From the NCBI GenBank assembly GCA_023954745.1, contig JAGSHC010000004.1, forward strand, positions 1-64,000: 64,000 nt of DNA, in the 5' to 3' direction. A model generated the notes under the pieces. The model was not told where the DNA came from and searched no databases. It worked only from the letters and a program-made list of their open reading frames with translations. Source of the DNA: Deltaproteobacteria bacterium. Its GTDB lineage: Bacteria; Myxococcota_A; UBA796; UBA9615. Positions 22,700-30,971 of this stretch are shown piece by piece (the stretch's first letter is position 1; each line of letters begins with the position of its first letter). The translations under genes were made by a program, and so were the position numbers.

Positions 22700-24753
22700 T
22701 CGAGCTCTCCGTGGGGGAAGTTCGCGTCTTCCCACGTGTAGGGGCGATGGCAGGTGTCGCAGTCGCGGGTCAGCGGGTCTCTGTGGAGGGCGTCACCCGG
22801 CGCATCGAACGTGTGGCAGGAGCCGCAATCCGCCGGCGTACCGGGGTATCCCGCCGCGTGGCAGTCGTCGCAGCCGGCCACCCGGTGGGACCCACGGAGG
22901 GCGAAGCCGGTCTGAGCGTGGCGGAACGTCGTGCGCATCCAGTCCTTCTCCTCGTGACACGTGCCGCACTGGGTGCCGAGCAGACCTCGGTGGGGGTCGT
23001 CGTCGAGGTGGCAGTCGATGCACTCGGGGCCGGCGGTCGATGACGGCTCGGCGGGGCCGTGGCAGTCGTCGCAGGGAAGCACGCTGTGCATGCCGAGCAG
23101 GGCGAAGCCGGTGGAGGCGTGTCCCTCTCGGCCCAGCGTCGCGTCGCGCCAGTCCGTGGGCTTGTGGCAGTCCGCGCAGACCCCCTCGTAGTGGTTGGGC
23201 GGCACGTCGTCTTCGTGGCAGCTCTCGCACGCTGTCTCGGCCTGGTCGAAGCGCGGACCTTCGCCTACGTGGCAGTCCTCGCACTCGGCCTGGGCGTGCT
23301 TGGCGATGAGCGGCCAGCCCGTGGAGTCGTGGTCGAAGGGGAGCGGCGGCTCCCACGCGTTCTCGTCGTGGCAGGTGGTGCAGGCCAGCTCGGCGACGCT
23401 CTCGTCGTGGGGGTTGTCGTCGCTGTGGCAGTCGCGGCAGGTGGCGTAGTCGAGCCCCTCGAGGACCTTCTCTTCGCCCTCCCCGTGGCACTCGGCGCAC
23501 TGCACCTCGACGTGGGCGCCCACCAGCGCGAACTGGGTGCGGGCGTGGTCGAAGGCGTCGACGTCCCACAGGCCGTCGGTGACGTGGCAGTCCTGGCACG
23601 CGTCGGGGGCGAAGCGCGCGTCGTGGCGGTCTTCGTGGCAGTCGGCGCAGTCCGCGAAGGGCAGGCCGGCGAAGGTGGCAGCTGGGCCTTCGCCATGGCA
23701 GTCCTCGCAGGTGACCTCCTGGTGCGCGTTCCGCAGCGGGTAGTTGGTCTCGTCGTGGTCGATGACCATGCCCTCGAACCCGTCGGCCACCTGCTGATGG
23801 CAGCTGTCGCAATCGCGAGGCTCGAACTGGCCTTCGTGCACGTCCTCGTGGCAGGTGGAGCAGCGCTCGTGGGGCAGCGGGGCGTACTGGGCCTTGGCGC
23901 CCTTGCCGTGGCAGGACGCGCAGGACACGTCGTTGTGCACGCCCACGAGGGCGAACTGGGTGCGCTTGTCGTGGTCCCAGGGCCGCACGTTCCAGTCGGG
24001 CTTGCGGTCGGTGTGGCAGTCGGTGCACTGCTGCTTGGCGAACTGCTTGCGGTGCGGGTCGTCGTGGCAGTCGGTGCAGAGCTCGGCCACGGTGGGCACG
24101 AACTTCGTCTCCTTGTGGCAGGAGTCGCACTCGACGTCGTCGTGGGCGTCGTGCAGCGGGTAGTCGGCCTGCTTGCTGTCGTTGTGGTCGAAGATGCTCA
24201 GAGCGATGGGCAGGGCGTCCCAGTCGTCGGCGTCGTGGCAGGTGCGGCAGTTGTTCAGCAGCTCCCGGGTGCTGGCGCCAGCGCCGTGGGGCTCGTCGTG
24301 GCAGGACTCACAGCTCGACTCGAGGCCCGTGTAGTCCTCCGGCGCGTCCTGGTGGCACTCGTTGCACTCCAGCGGCTTGTGTTCGCCGGTCAGGGCAAAC
24401 CCGGTGCTCTGGTGGTTGAAGGTCTCCTCGCTCAGCTGGACGAGCTCGAAGTCGCGGCCCTTGTGATCACCGTGGCAAGAGGCGCACTCGTCACCCAGAT
24501 TCGCGTGAAAACCCGTGCGGGTCTGCACCTGGTCCTCGACGCGCTCGTGGCAAGCCATGCAGCGGGCCGGAGTCACGCCGGCGCCGGGCTCGTGGCACGA
24601 GGTGCACTTGAGGATGGTGTCGAGGTCGGCGTGGTCCTCGGCCAGCGGCCCCGGGCTGACGAAGCCACCAAGCCCCTGCGCCCCAGCGAGGGCCGGGGAG
24701 AGGGTGAGGAGAGCGCAGACGAGGAGGAGGAGCCGCTTCATGGGGTCAGCCAT
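22696..24753 (-). CDS. 27-heme c-type cytochrome built of tandem triheme modules
   Basis: 27 CxxCH motifs counted by eye; signal peptide MKRLLLLVCALLTLSPALAGA; repeated unit [DH..T.FAL.G.H....C..CH-n-C..CH.D.H-n-C..CH]. Start 24753 or 24741. Confidence 0.93.
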   Translation of the reverse strand: MADPMKRLLLLVCALLTLSPALAGAQGLGGFVSPGPLAEDHADLDTILKCTSCHEPGAGVTPARCMACHERVEDQVQTRTGFHANLGDECASCHGDHKGRDFELVQLSEETFNHQSTGFALTGEHKPLECNECHQDAPEDYTGLESSCESCHDEPHGAGASTRELLNNCRTCHDADDWDALPIALSIFDHNDSKQADYPLHDAHDDVECDSCHKETKFVPTVAELCTDCHDDPHRKQFAKQQCTDCHTDRKPDWNVRPWDHDKRTQFALVGVHNDVSCASCHGKGAKAQYAPLPHERCSTCHEDVHEGQFEPRDCDSCHQQVADGFEGMVIDHDETNYPLRNAHQEVTCEDCHGEGPAATFAGLPFADCADCHEDRHDARFAPDACQDCHVTDGLWDVDAFDHARTQFALVGAHVEVQCAECHGEGEEKVLEGLDYATCRDCHSDDNPHDESVAELACTTCHDENAWEPPLPFDHDSTGWPLIAKHAQAECEDCHVGEGPRFDQAETACESCHEDDVPPNHYEGVCADCHKPTDWRDATLGREGHASTGFALLGMHSVLPCDDCHGPAEPSSTAGPECIDCHLDDDPHRGLLGTQCGTCHEEKDWMRTTFRHAQTGFALRGSHRVAGCDDCHAAGYPGTPADCGSCHTFDAPGDALHRDPLTRDCDTCHRPYTWEDANFPHGELE

Positions 24754-25399
24754 CGTCTCCGCTCTCGGAGTCCACGGAGCCCGTGGTCGCGACGTTGGCC
24801 TCGAAGACGGCGAGGATGTCGGAGTTGTAGACGCTGTCGATCTCGATGACCCCCTCTGCGTTCGGGGTGCCTTGGTCTGGGTCGACCCCATCCAACCAGA
24901 CATCGAGGTCGAAGAGGAGGAAGAGCTGGTTGAGGGTGTCCGCCTGTAGGGCGACGTCGCTCTCCACCTCGAACTCCCACTGCTGGGAGCTCTCGATGAC
25001 GAAGTCCTGCCCGCCGGTGCTCACTCCCTCGATGCGGATCGACGGGCCGCTGGCCGGTTCGGACTCGACCTCGAGGGTGCAGACGGAGTCGATGGAGAGG
25101 TCGATGGTGCCGAGGTCGGTGCCGAGGAGCAGGTCGGTGGTGAAGTCGCCCTCGTAGTCCGTCTCGCTGTCTTCGCCTCCGCCGGCGCAGGGCTCCATCT
25201 CCACTTCGGTGAGGAACAACTGCGCGCTGCTCAGATCCGCTACCTCGCGAGCCGAGGTGATGAGCGCTCCTTCGCCAGCGACGGTGAGCGCTGCCTGGAA
25301 GGCATTGCCGCTGTCGGTGCCGTTGCCGCCGGGAGGAGCGCAGCCGGCGATGAGGAAGCACAAGAGAGCAAAGGAGGGCAGCCGGATCGGGTCACTCAT
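24746..25399 (-). CDS. Lipoprotein, DUF4382-like beta-rich domain (tentative)
   Basis: Lipobox LIAGC; SSAQLFLTEVEMEPC ... LDLSIDSVCTLEVESE-like strands; 8-bp overlaps with both neighbours. Confidence 0.65.
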   Translation of the reverse strand: MSDPIRLPSFALLCFLIAGCAPPGGNGTDSGNAFQAALTVAGEGALITSAREVADLSSAQLFLTEVEMEPCAGGGEDSETDYEGDFTTDLLLGTDLGTIDLSIDSVCTLEVESEPASGPSIRIEGVSTGGQDFVIESSQQWEFEVESDVALQADTLNQLFLLFDLDVWLDGVDPDQGTPNAEGVIEIDSVYNSDILAVFEANVATTGSVDSESGDDG

Positions 25400-26255
25400 C
25401 GGAGTCTCCTGTCGGAGCGCTGGGGTAGCTGGTCACAGGAAAGAGCTGAAACGCAAAGTGATGCACGGCCTGATCGCCATGGGCCGCACCGTCGAGTTGC
25501 AAGACCTCCTGCCGGAGCTCGAACAGCCGCTGCTTGAGGTGCCTGACCTGGGACTCGGTGAGACGCAGAGTCACGCCGCCCACCTCGCGCTCCGGGAGCG
25601 GCACCTGGTCCATGGCCTCCTCGGCGCGGCGGAGCATCTGCTGATGAAAGCGGCGCAAGGAGAGGAGACGGAGCTCTGGGCCCGTGGTGAGCAGTGGGGT
25701 CTCCTGCTGGAGGCGGCCGTCCGCGTCCCGGCCGAGCATGCCGAGGTCCTGAAGCAGCGCCAGGGCCTCTGATGCCTCGCTCGGCTTGATGTGGGGACGC
25801 ATCTGATGCGCGATCCACTGCGGGTCCTCGCGAAAGTCGCTCCGGGCCACCAACTCTCGGATGGGGATGCAGTACCAACGCGCGTAGTAGTCGTACTGAG
25901 AGCGCTGCAACTTCTGCGTCTCGCGATAGGGCGGCAGTGCGCTGAGCACGTCGTACCACTGAGACCGCTCCTCGGTAGAAGCGGCCTGGTTCATGCGGAC
26001 GAGGGCCCGGAAGTACTTCGCCTCCTGCGGGCCCAGCTCGAAGGCCTTGGCGCAGCGACTGGCGGTGTCGTCGGACAGGTTCCGGTCACCATCGATGACG
26101 TGCTTGAGGTAGCTCGGCGAGCCGAAGCCCGCCTTTCGGCTGAACCATCGGTACGAATAGCTTCGACTCTGCGCACGCAGGTGCTCCCAGGCGTCGCGCA
26201 GCCAGGCGCGGTACTCCAGGTAGTCGTAGATTCGTGGGAGGTCGTGAGTACGCAT
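25392..26255 (-). CDS. TIGR02147 / DUF4423-family protein (putative HTH regulator)
   Basis: IYDYLEYRAWLRDAWEHLRA...YSYRWFSRKAGFGSPSYLKHVIDGDRNLS and EREVGGVTLRLTESQ...LKQRLFELRQEVLQL are typical of TIGR02147 proteins. Confidence 0.85.
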   Translation of the reverse strand: MRTHDLPRIYDYLEYRAWLRDAWEHLRAQSRSYSYRWFSRKAGFGSPSYLKHVIDGDRNLSDDTASRCAKAFELGPQEAKYFRALVRMNQAASTEERSQWYDVLSALPPYRETQKLQRSQYDYYARWYCIPIRELVARSDFREDPQWIAHQMRPHIKPSEASEALALLQDLGMLGRDADGRLQQETPLLTTGPELRLLSLRRFHQQMLRRAEEAMDQVPLPEREVGGVTLRLTESQVRHLKQRLFELRQEVLQLDGAAHGDQAVHHFAFQLFPVTSYPSAPTGDSDE

Positions 26256-26434
26256 CGTCCAGAAACACTATGCCCAAGAACACATCCAGGCACTGCTTTT
26301 CATGGATTAAGTGTACGCCGGTGAGTACGCGCGATCGCCAACGGGGTGAGTACACGAAAGTGCCAGCTGGCACAGGGGCGGCGATCTGTACTTTGCCAGA
26401 GGCACTCTGCCGCCACCCGTACCGGGGTGAGTAC
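26244..26434. promoter_or_regulatory. Cluster of four GTGAGTAC direct repeats plus a 14-bp palindrome upstream of the TIGR02147/cytochrome operon
   Basis: GTGAGTAC at 26244-26251, 26321-26328, 26346-26353, 26427-26434; palindrome GTGCCAGCTGGCAC at 26360-26373. Confidence 0.55.
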
Positions 26435-26517
26435 GGCCGTGACATAGGCCCGTCATAGGGATTTGGGAGATCGCGCGGGATGTTGGTGACCCCGACGAAC
26501 GCCTCCGGAGGCCCGCC

Positions 26518-26913
26518 ATGTACGACACGACCATGACCCTGAACCTGTCCTCGCTCCACCGCGGCCGCTCGCAGCGCACAGGAGGCATGGCCCTCCTCTC
26601 CGCGCTTCTCTTCGCGGCCAGCCTCGCAGTCGTGACCTTCGGGGCGGGCTGTGACGCCGTGGCACAGCAGCCGGCGGAGCCGGCACCCTCCACGGTGGAC
26701 GCGGACTCGGACGGAGTCACCGCCAACCTGGACTGTGACGACGAGAACGCCGCCGTGCGTCCCGGGGCCGTCGAGACCTGCGACGGAGTGGACACCGACT
26801 GCGACCCGCTGACGGAGCCCGCGGGGGCCGAGGTGGACATCGACGGCGACGGGGTCCCAAGCTGCAACGACTGCGATGACACCGACGCCGCGGTGGCCGC
26901 CACCTGCGAGTAG
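26518..26913 (+). CDS. Small lipoprotein with MopE-like metal-binding motifs
   Basis: Lipobox FGAGC; DSDGVTANLDCDDENAAVRPGAVETCDGVDTDC and DIDGDGVPSCNDCDDTDAAV. Confidence 0.72.
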   Translation: MYDTTMTLNLSSLHRGRSQRTGGMALLSALLFAASLAVVTFGAGCDAVAQQPAEPAPSTVDADSDGVTANLDCDDENAAVRPGAVETCDGVDTDCDPLTEPAGAEVDIDGDGVPSCNDCDDTDAAVAATCE

Positions 26914-26947
26914 TCGCGCGAGAGCCCGCGACGAGGGTTTCGACCCC

Positions 26948-26965
26948 GCCGAATGAAGATTCGGC
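26948..26965 (+). terminator. Hairpin downstream of the small MopE-like gene
   Basis: GCCGAAT-GAAG-ATTCGGC perfect 7-bp stem with tetraloop, about 35 bp after the stop; no U-tract. Confidence 0.4.
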
Positions 26966-27116
26966 CCTCCCCGCCCGTCCCTTCCTGGGACCGGCCGTTC
27001 CGGGTGCACCCGCGCGTCATCCACGGCGCTCCGCCGTGCCCTCGGACCCCGATGCCCATGTGCTAACAAGGCGCCGCTTCACTCCTCGGGGGTGACACCG
27101 GGGCTCGGAGGTTCTC

Positions 27117-27587
27117 ATGCAAGGTGTTCTTCTCATCGTCGCAGTCGTGTGCGTGCTCGTCTTCGTGCTCGCCGTCGTCAAGAAGATGCTCAAGGTGGCC
27201 GCCATCACCGGCGCGTTCCTGCTCATGGGATTCGTCGCCTTCGTGATGCTGGAGGACGCTGACCCCGACGCCGCCGCCAAGGTCGAGAAGGTCGCCACCA
27301 AGGTGGGCGAGGTCGCCGGCAAGGCAGCCGAGAAGACCGCCGAGGTCGCCAAGCCCATCGCCGAGAAGACCGTCGATGCCGCCAAGCCTCTCGCCAAGAA
27401 GGCCGCCGACGCCGCCAAGCCCGTCGCCGAGAAGGCCGCCAAGGCTGCCGCCGCCAAGACCGCCGAAGTGGCAGGCAAGGTGGCCGACGAGGTGAAGGAG
27501 CAGGTCAAGGAGGGCGTGAAGGACGCCATCTTCGGCTCCGACGACGACGACTCCGCACAAGAGGAAGACGCCGCCGAAGGCAAGTAG
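27117..27587 (+). CDS. Membrane-anchored Ala/Lys-rich LEA/apolipoprotein-like helical repeat protein
   Basis: Two N-terminal hydrophobic segments; KVEKVATKVGEVAGKAAEKTAEVAKPIAEKTVDAAKPLAKKAADAAKP quasi-repeats; acidic tail DDDDSAQEEDAAEGK. Confidence 0.75.
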   Translation: MQGVLLIVAVVCVLVFVLAVVKKMLKVAAITGAFLLMGFVAFVMLEDADPDAAAKVEKVATKVGEVAGKAAEKTAEVAKPIAEKTVDAAKPLAKKAADAAKPVAEKAAKAAAAKTAEVAGKVADEVKEQVKEGVKDAIFGSDDDDSAQEEDAAEGK

Positions 27588-27597
27588 ACTCGGCGCC

Positions 27598-28581
27598 GTG
27601 CCCGGCCCCATCAACTACCTGCTCCTCGCCCTCCTCGGCGTCGCCCAGCTCTGGGCGGTCACCGCCATCCTCCTCGGTGGAGGAAGCGCGGGCGACCCAT
27701 CCCTCCTACGCGTTCTCCTCGCCGTGGCCTACGTCACCTGCCTCGCGGCCGCGGCTTGGAAGGCCCCTCACCTCACCGCCCTCGGGACCGCCGCCGCCCT
27801 CTTCGTCCTCGTCGGCGGCTGGTACTCCACCATCACCCCGTCCCACGAACGTCAGTGGAGCGAGGACCAGTCCCGCCTCGCCCACCCCGAGATCCACGGC
27901 GACATCCTCACCATCGCCGACCTCCGCGACTTCCGGTACCGCTCCGAGTCCGACTGGGATGCCCGCTGGCGCGACGCCACCTACGACCTCCGCCAACTGA
28001 AGCGCGGCTGGTTCATCGTCGAACACTTCAGCGAGTTCGAAGGTGCGGCTCACGCCATGGCGACCTTCGAGTTCGATGGGGGCCAGTTCCTCGCCGTCTC
28101 TGTGGAGATCCGCAAGGAGCAAGGGGAGAGTTACTCCCCCCTCCGCGGCCTCTTCCGCCAGTACGAGGTGATGTACGTCGTCGCCGACGAGCGCGATGCG
28201 CTGCAGCTACGCACCAACTACCGACCAGACAGCGACCTCTACCTCTACGAAGTCGACGCCGGCCCCGAGGCCACCCGCGCCTTCCTCGAGGACATGATGG
28301 CCCGCGCCGCCCGCATCGCTGCCGAGCCGGCCTTCTACAACTCCCTCGTGGACACCTGCGCCAGCAACCTCGCCACCCACCTGACCCGGGTCTCCGAGGA
28401 GTCCATCTCGCCCCTGAGTCCACGGGTCCTGCTTCCGGGCTACAGCCACCAGCTCGCCTGGGACCTCAAGCTCCTCGGCGACGACCCCCTCGAAGAGCTC
28501 AAGGCGGCCGCACGCACGCGACCCCGCGCCGCGGCGGCAAAGGACTCTGAGGACTACTCGCTGCGGATTCGCGGGCTCTGA
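27598..28581 (+). CDS. DUF4105 (Lnb N-terminal periplasmic domain-like) membrane protein
   Basis: RDFRYRSESDWDARWRDATYDLRQL ... FDGGQFLAVSVEIRKEQGESYSPLRGLFRQYEVMYVVADERDALQLRTNYR; N-terminal TM helices. Confidence 0.85.
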   Translation: MPGPINYLLLALLGVAQLWAVTAILLGGGSAGDPSLLRVLLAVAYVTCLAAAAWKAPHLTALGTAAALFVLVGGWYSTITPSHERQWSEDQSRLAHPEIHGDILTIADLRDFRYRSESDWDARWRDATYDLRQLKRGWFIVEHFSEFEGAAHAMATFEFDGGQFLAVSVEIRKEQGESYSPLRGLFRQYEVMYVVADERDALQLRTNYRPDSDLYLYEVDAGPEATRAFLEDMMARAARIAAEPAFYNSLVDTCASNLATHLTRVSEESISPLSPRVLLPGYSHQLAWDLKLLGDDPLEELKAAARTRPRAAAAKDSEDYSLRIRGL

Positions 28582-28672
28582 CCAAGTCAGGCTTCGGTCA
28601 AGTCCTGTCGCCGTTCCGCCGATGCAGGCACCATGGAAGGGAGCAGAAATCTGTCTGCCGCCGGGAGTCGCC

Positions 28673-30250
28673 GTGCGTACCACCAGCCTCGTCGTTTTGC
28701 TTTCTCTGCTCGGGGCCCTCTCGGGTTGCGCGGCGGCGGGGACCATCACCGCGGGCGATGGGCAGTCCCGGACCCTGGGGCAACCCCCGGACGACGATGA
28801 CGATGACAGCGTCGCCAACGATGACGACGTGGTGGGCGACGACGACGACAGCACGCCGCCCGGTGACGACGACGACAGCGTGCCCGTCGGAGACCTCGCC
28901 ACTGGCATCGACATCACGAAGGTCACGCTGAATCAGTCGGTGCAGGTCTCGCTCATGGAGAACGAGGACGCGCCCAACAACCTGCCCCTCGTGGCCGGCC
29001 GGCGAGGCCTGATGCGCATCCACCTGGAGCCGCAGTCCGACTGGGAGCCTCGCAACATCATCGCGGCGCTCTCCTGGGACACCGGCCAGGACGACTTGCC
29101 AGCCCTCGCCATGCAGGACGTGCTGCTCCCGCTCGGCGCCTCCGAAGACGGCGTCCGCAACAGCACCTTCGAGTTCCTCGTCCCGGACGAGTACGTCGTC
29201 AACGGTGCGGCCTGGAGCATCGAGCTGCTCGAAGAAGACGACGGCTCCGGCCCCGGGAACAGCGACCGGGCGCGGTGGCCTCGCGACCAGGGGATGCAGC
29301 AGTTCCTCGCCTACAACACCGGCCCGGTACGCATCCTCGTGGTGCCCATCCAGTACGACGCGGACGGCTCCGGGCGACTGCCCGACACCTCTCCCAGCCA
29401 GCTCGGCATCCTCAGCGAGTGGATGTACCGCATCTACCCCACGTCTGAGATCGAGATCGTCGTGGATGAGCCCTTCGAGCTCAGCTACTCCATCTCCCCC
29501 GGAGGGAACGGTTGGGGTGACCTGCTGGGCGACATGACGGACCTGCGGTCGGAGAGGAATGTCCCCAGCGACACCTACATCTACGGCATGTTCCGTCCCA
29601 CGGACAACGCAGGACAGTTCTGCGGGGGTGGCTGCGTGGCAGGCCTCTCCTGGCGCACCGACAGCCCCAACGATGTCTACGGCCGCGCCTCCATTGGGCT
29701 CGGGTTCAGCGGCGAAGGCGCCGCGGGCACCATGATTCACGAGATCGGCCACGCGCATGGACGAGCCCACGCTCCCTGCGGGCTCAGCAACCCCGACCCC
29801 AACTACCCGCACTCCGACGGGACCCTGGGCGTGTGGGGCTGGGACCCCCTCAGCGACGCGATGCGCAGCCCCACGGAGTACCGCGACATGATGGGGTACT
29901 GCACTCCGCGGTGGGTCAGCGACTACACGTGGCAGGCCCTGCGCAGCCGCATCAGCTACGTGAACGCCAACTTCGAGTGGGTGGAGGCGCCGCCGGAGCT
30001 CCCGTGGCGCCTGGTCGTGGTGGGGGTCGACGGGACCCCCAACCTGCGCGGCACGATTCCAGTCATGGGCACGCCGTCGGGCGACCCGGTGCCTGTGGGC
30101 CTGCTGGACGCCTCGGGTAACGTCCTCGCGACGGTGCAGGGACGCTACGGCGCCTTCGACCACATCCCCGGGGGCACGCTGCTCGTGCCGGAGCCGGCGG
30201 ACTCCGTGGTTGCCCTGCGCGTGGATGGGGAGGTCCTGCCGCTTCCCTGA
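28673..30250 (+). CDS. Poly-Asp lipoprotein with metzincin-type zinc metalloprotease domain
   Basis: Lipobox LSGC; Asp linker; HEIGHAHGRAH (HExGHxxGxxH) followed by DMMGYC Met-turn-like motif. Confidence 0.82.
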   Translation: MRTTSLVVLLSLLGALSGCAAAGTITAGDGQSRTLGQPPDDDDDDSVANDDDVVGDDDDSTPPGDDDDSVPVGDLATGIDITKVTLNQSVQVSLMENEDAPNNLPLVAGRRGLMRIHLEPQSDWEPRNIIAALSWDTGQDDLPALAMQDVLLPLGASEDGVRNSTFEFLVPDEYVVNGAAWSIELLEEDDGSGPGNSDRARWPRDQGMQQFLAYNTGPVRILVVPIQYDADGSGRLPDTSPSQLGILSEWMYRIYPTSEIEIVVDEPFELSYSISPGGNGWGDLLGDMTDLRSERNVPSDTYIYGMFRPTDNAGQFCGGGCVAGLSWRTDSPNDVYGRASIGLGFSGEGAAGTMIHEIGHAHGRAHAPCGLSNPDPNYPHSDGTLGVWGWDPLSDAMRSPTEYRDMMGYCTPRWVSDYTWQALRSRISYVNANFEWVEAPPELPWRLVVVGVDGTPNLRGTIPVMGTPSGDPVPVGLLDASGNVLATVQGRYGAFDHIPGGTLLVPEPADSVVALRVDGEVLPLP

Positions 30251-30263
30251 ACTGAGGGAACCG

Positions 30264-30923
30264 ATGCCGCGACTGCTCCTCCTGCTGCTTCTTGCTCTCC
30301 TCATCGGCTGCCCGTCTGGGACCGATGACGACGACGCGACGTCCGACGACGACGACGCGACGTCCGACGACGACGACGCGACGTCCGACGACGATGACTC
30401 GGGCGACGACGATGACGCGACGCCCGACGATGACGACTCGTCCGACGATGACGACTCGGGCGATGATGACGACTCGGGCGACGACGACGACTCAGGCGAC
30501 GACGACGACGCCACCTCGGACGACGACGACTCGGGCGACGACGACGACTCGGGCGACGACGACGACTCGGCCCCGTCCACCTGCGCAGACCGCACCGGCG
30601 GCGCCGTCATCACGATTCAGACCGGCGCCGACACCTTCACCTGGTGGTCCACCAACAGCCCCTTCATCGACGACGTGATCAACGCCGTCGGCACGAACGG
30701 GTGGTTCTTCTTCCTGTCGAACCCCATCAACGGCACCGACTGCGACCCGCAGTGGAGCTTCTACGTGGACCCCCAGATGGGCTCCCTCGGGAACTCGGCG
30801 CCGTTCAACCCCGTCTGCATCGCCACCGCGAGCCAGGTGAACGCAAACATCGCCTACTACCAGTCCCAAGGGGCCGGCTGGTGTCCGCAGGCAGGCATCG
30901 TCTCGGTGATCGACCAGCGCTGA
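30264..30923 (+). CDS. Lipoprotein with long (DDDD[AT/S])n linker
   Basis: Lipobox LLIGC; 82-aa tandem DDDDATS/DDDDSG array then a short globular domain. Confidence 0.8.
   Translation: MPRLLLLLLLALLIGCPSGTDDDDATSDDDDATSDDDDATSDDDDSGDDDDATPDDDDSSDDDDSGDDDDSGDDDDSGDDDDATSDDDDSGDDDDSGDDDDSAPSTCADRTGGAVITIQTGADTFTWWSTNSPFIDDVINAVGTNGWFFFLSNPINGTDCDPQWSFYVDPQMGSLGNSAPFNPVCIATASQVNANIAYYQSQGAGWCPQAGIVSVIDQR
30324..30569 (+). repeat. In-frame minisatellite encoding DDDDATS/DDDDSG
   Basis: Tandem gacgacgacgac-(gcgacgtcc/tcgggc) units, 18 and 21 bp. Confidence 0.9.
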
Positions 30924-30971
30924 GGCGCGCCGAGAACGCCGCTGCCAGGCGCCAGACGCCCTTCGCGTCCG

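Noticed and set aside
23059-24849. 596-aa plus-strand ORF opposite the 27-heme cytochrome
   Set aside because: Val/Ala/Leu-rich mirror of the repetitive cytochrome coding strand.
26360-26380. TGGCAC near 26368 considered as a sigma-54 -24 element
   Set aside because: No GC/TTGC element at the required -12 spacing on either strand.
30324-30569. Regular short repeats considered as a CRISPR array
   Set aside because: Units are contiguous, in frame and lack unique spacers; coding minisatellite.
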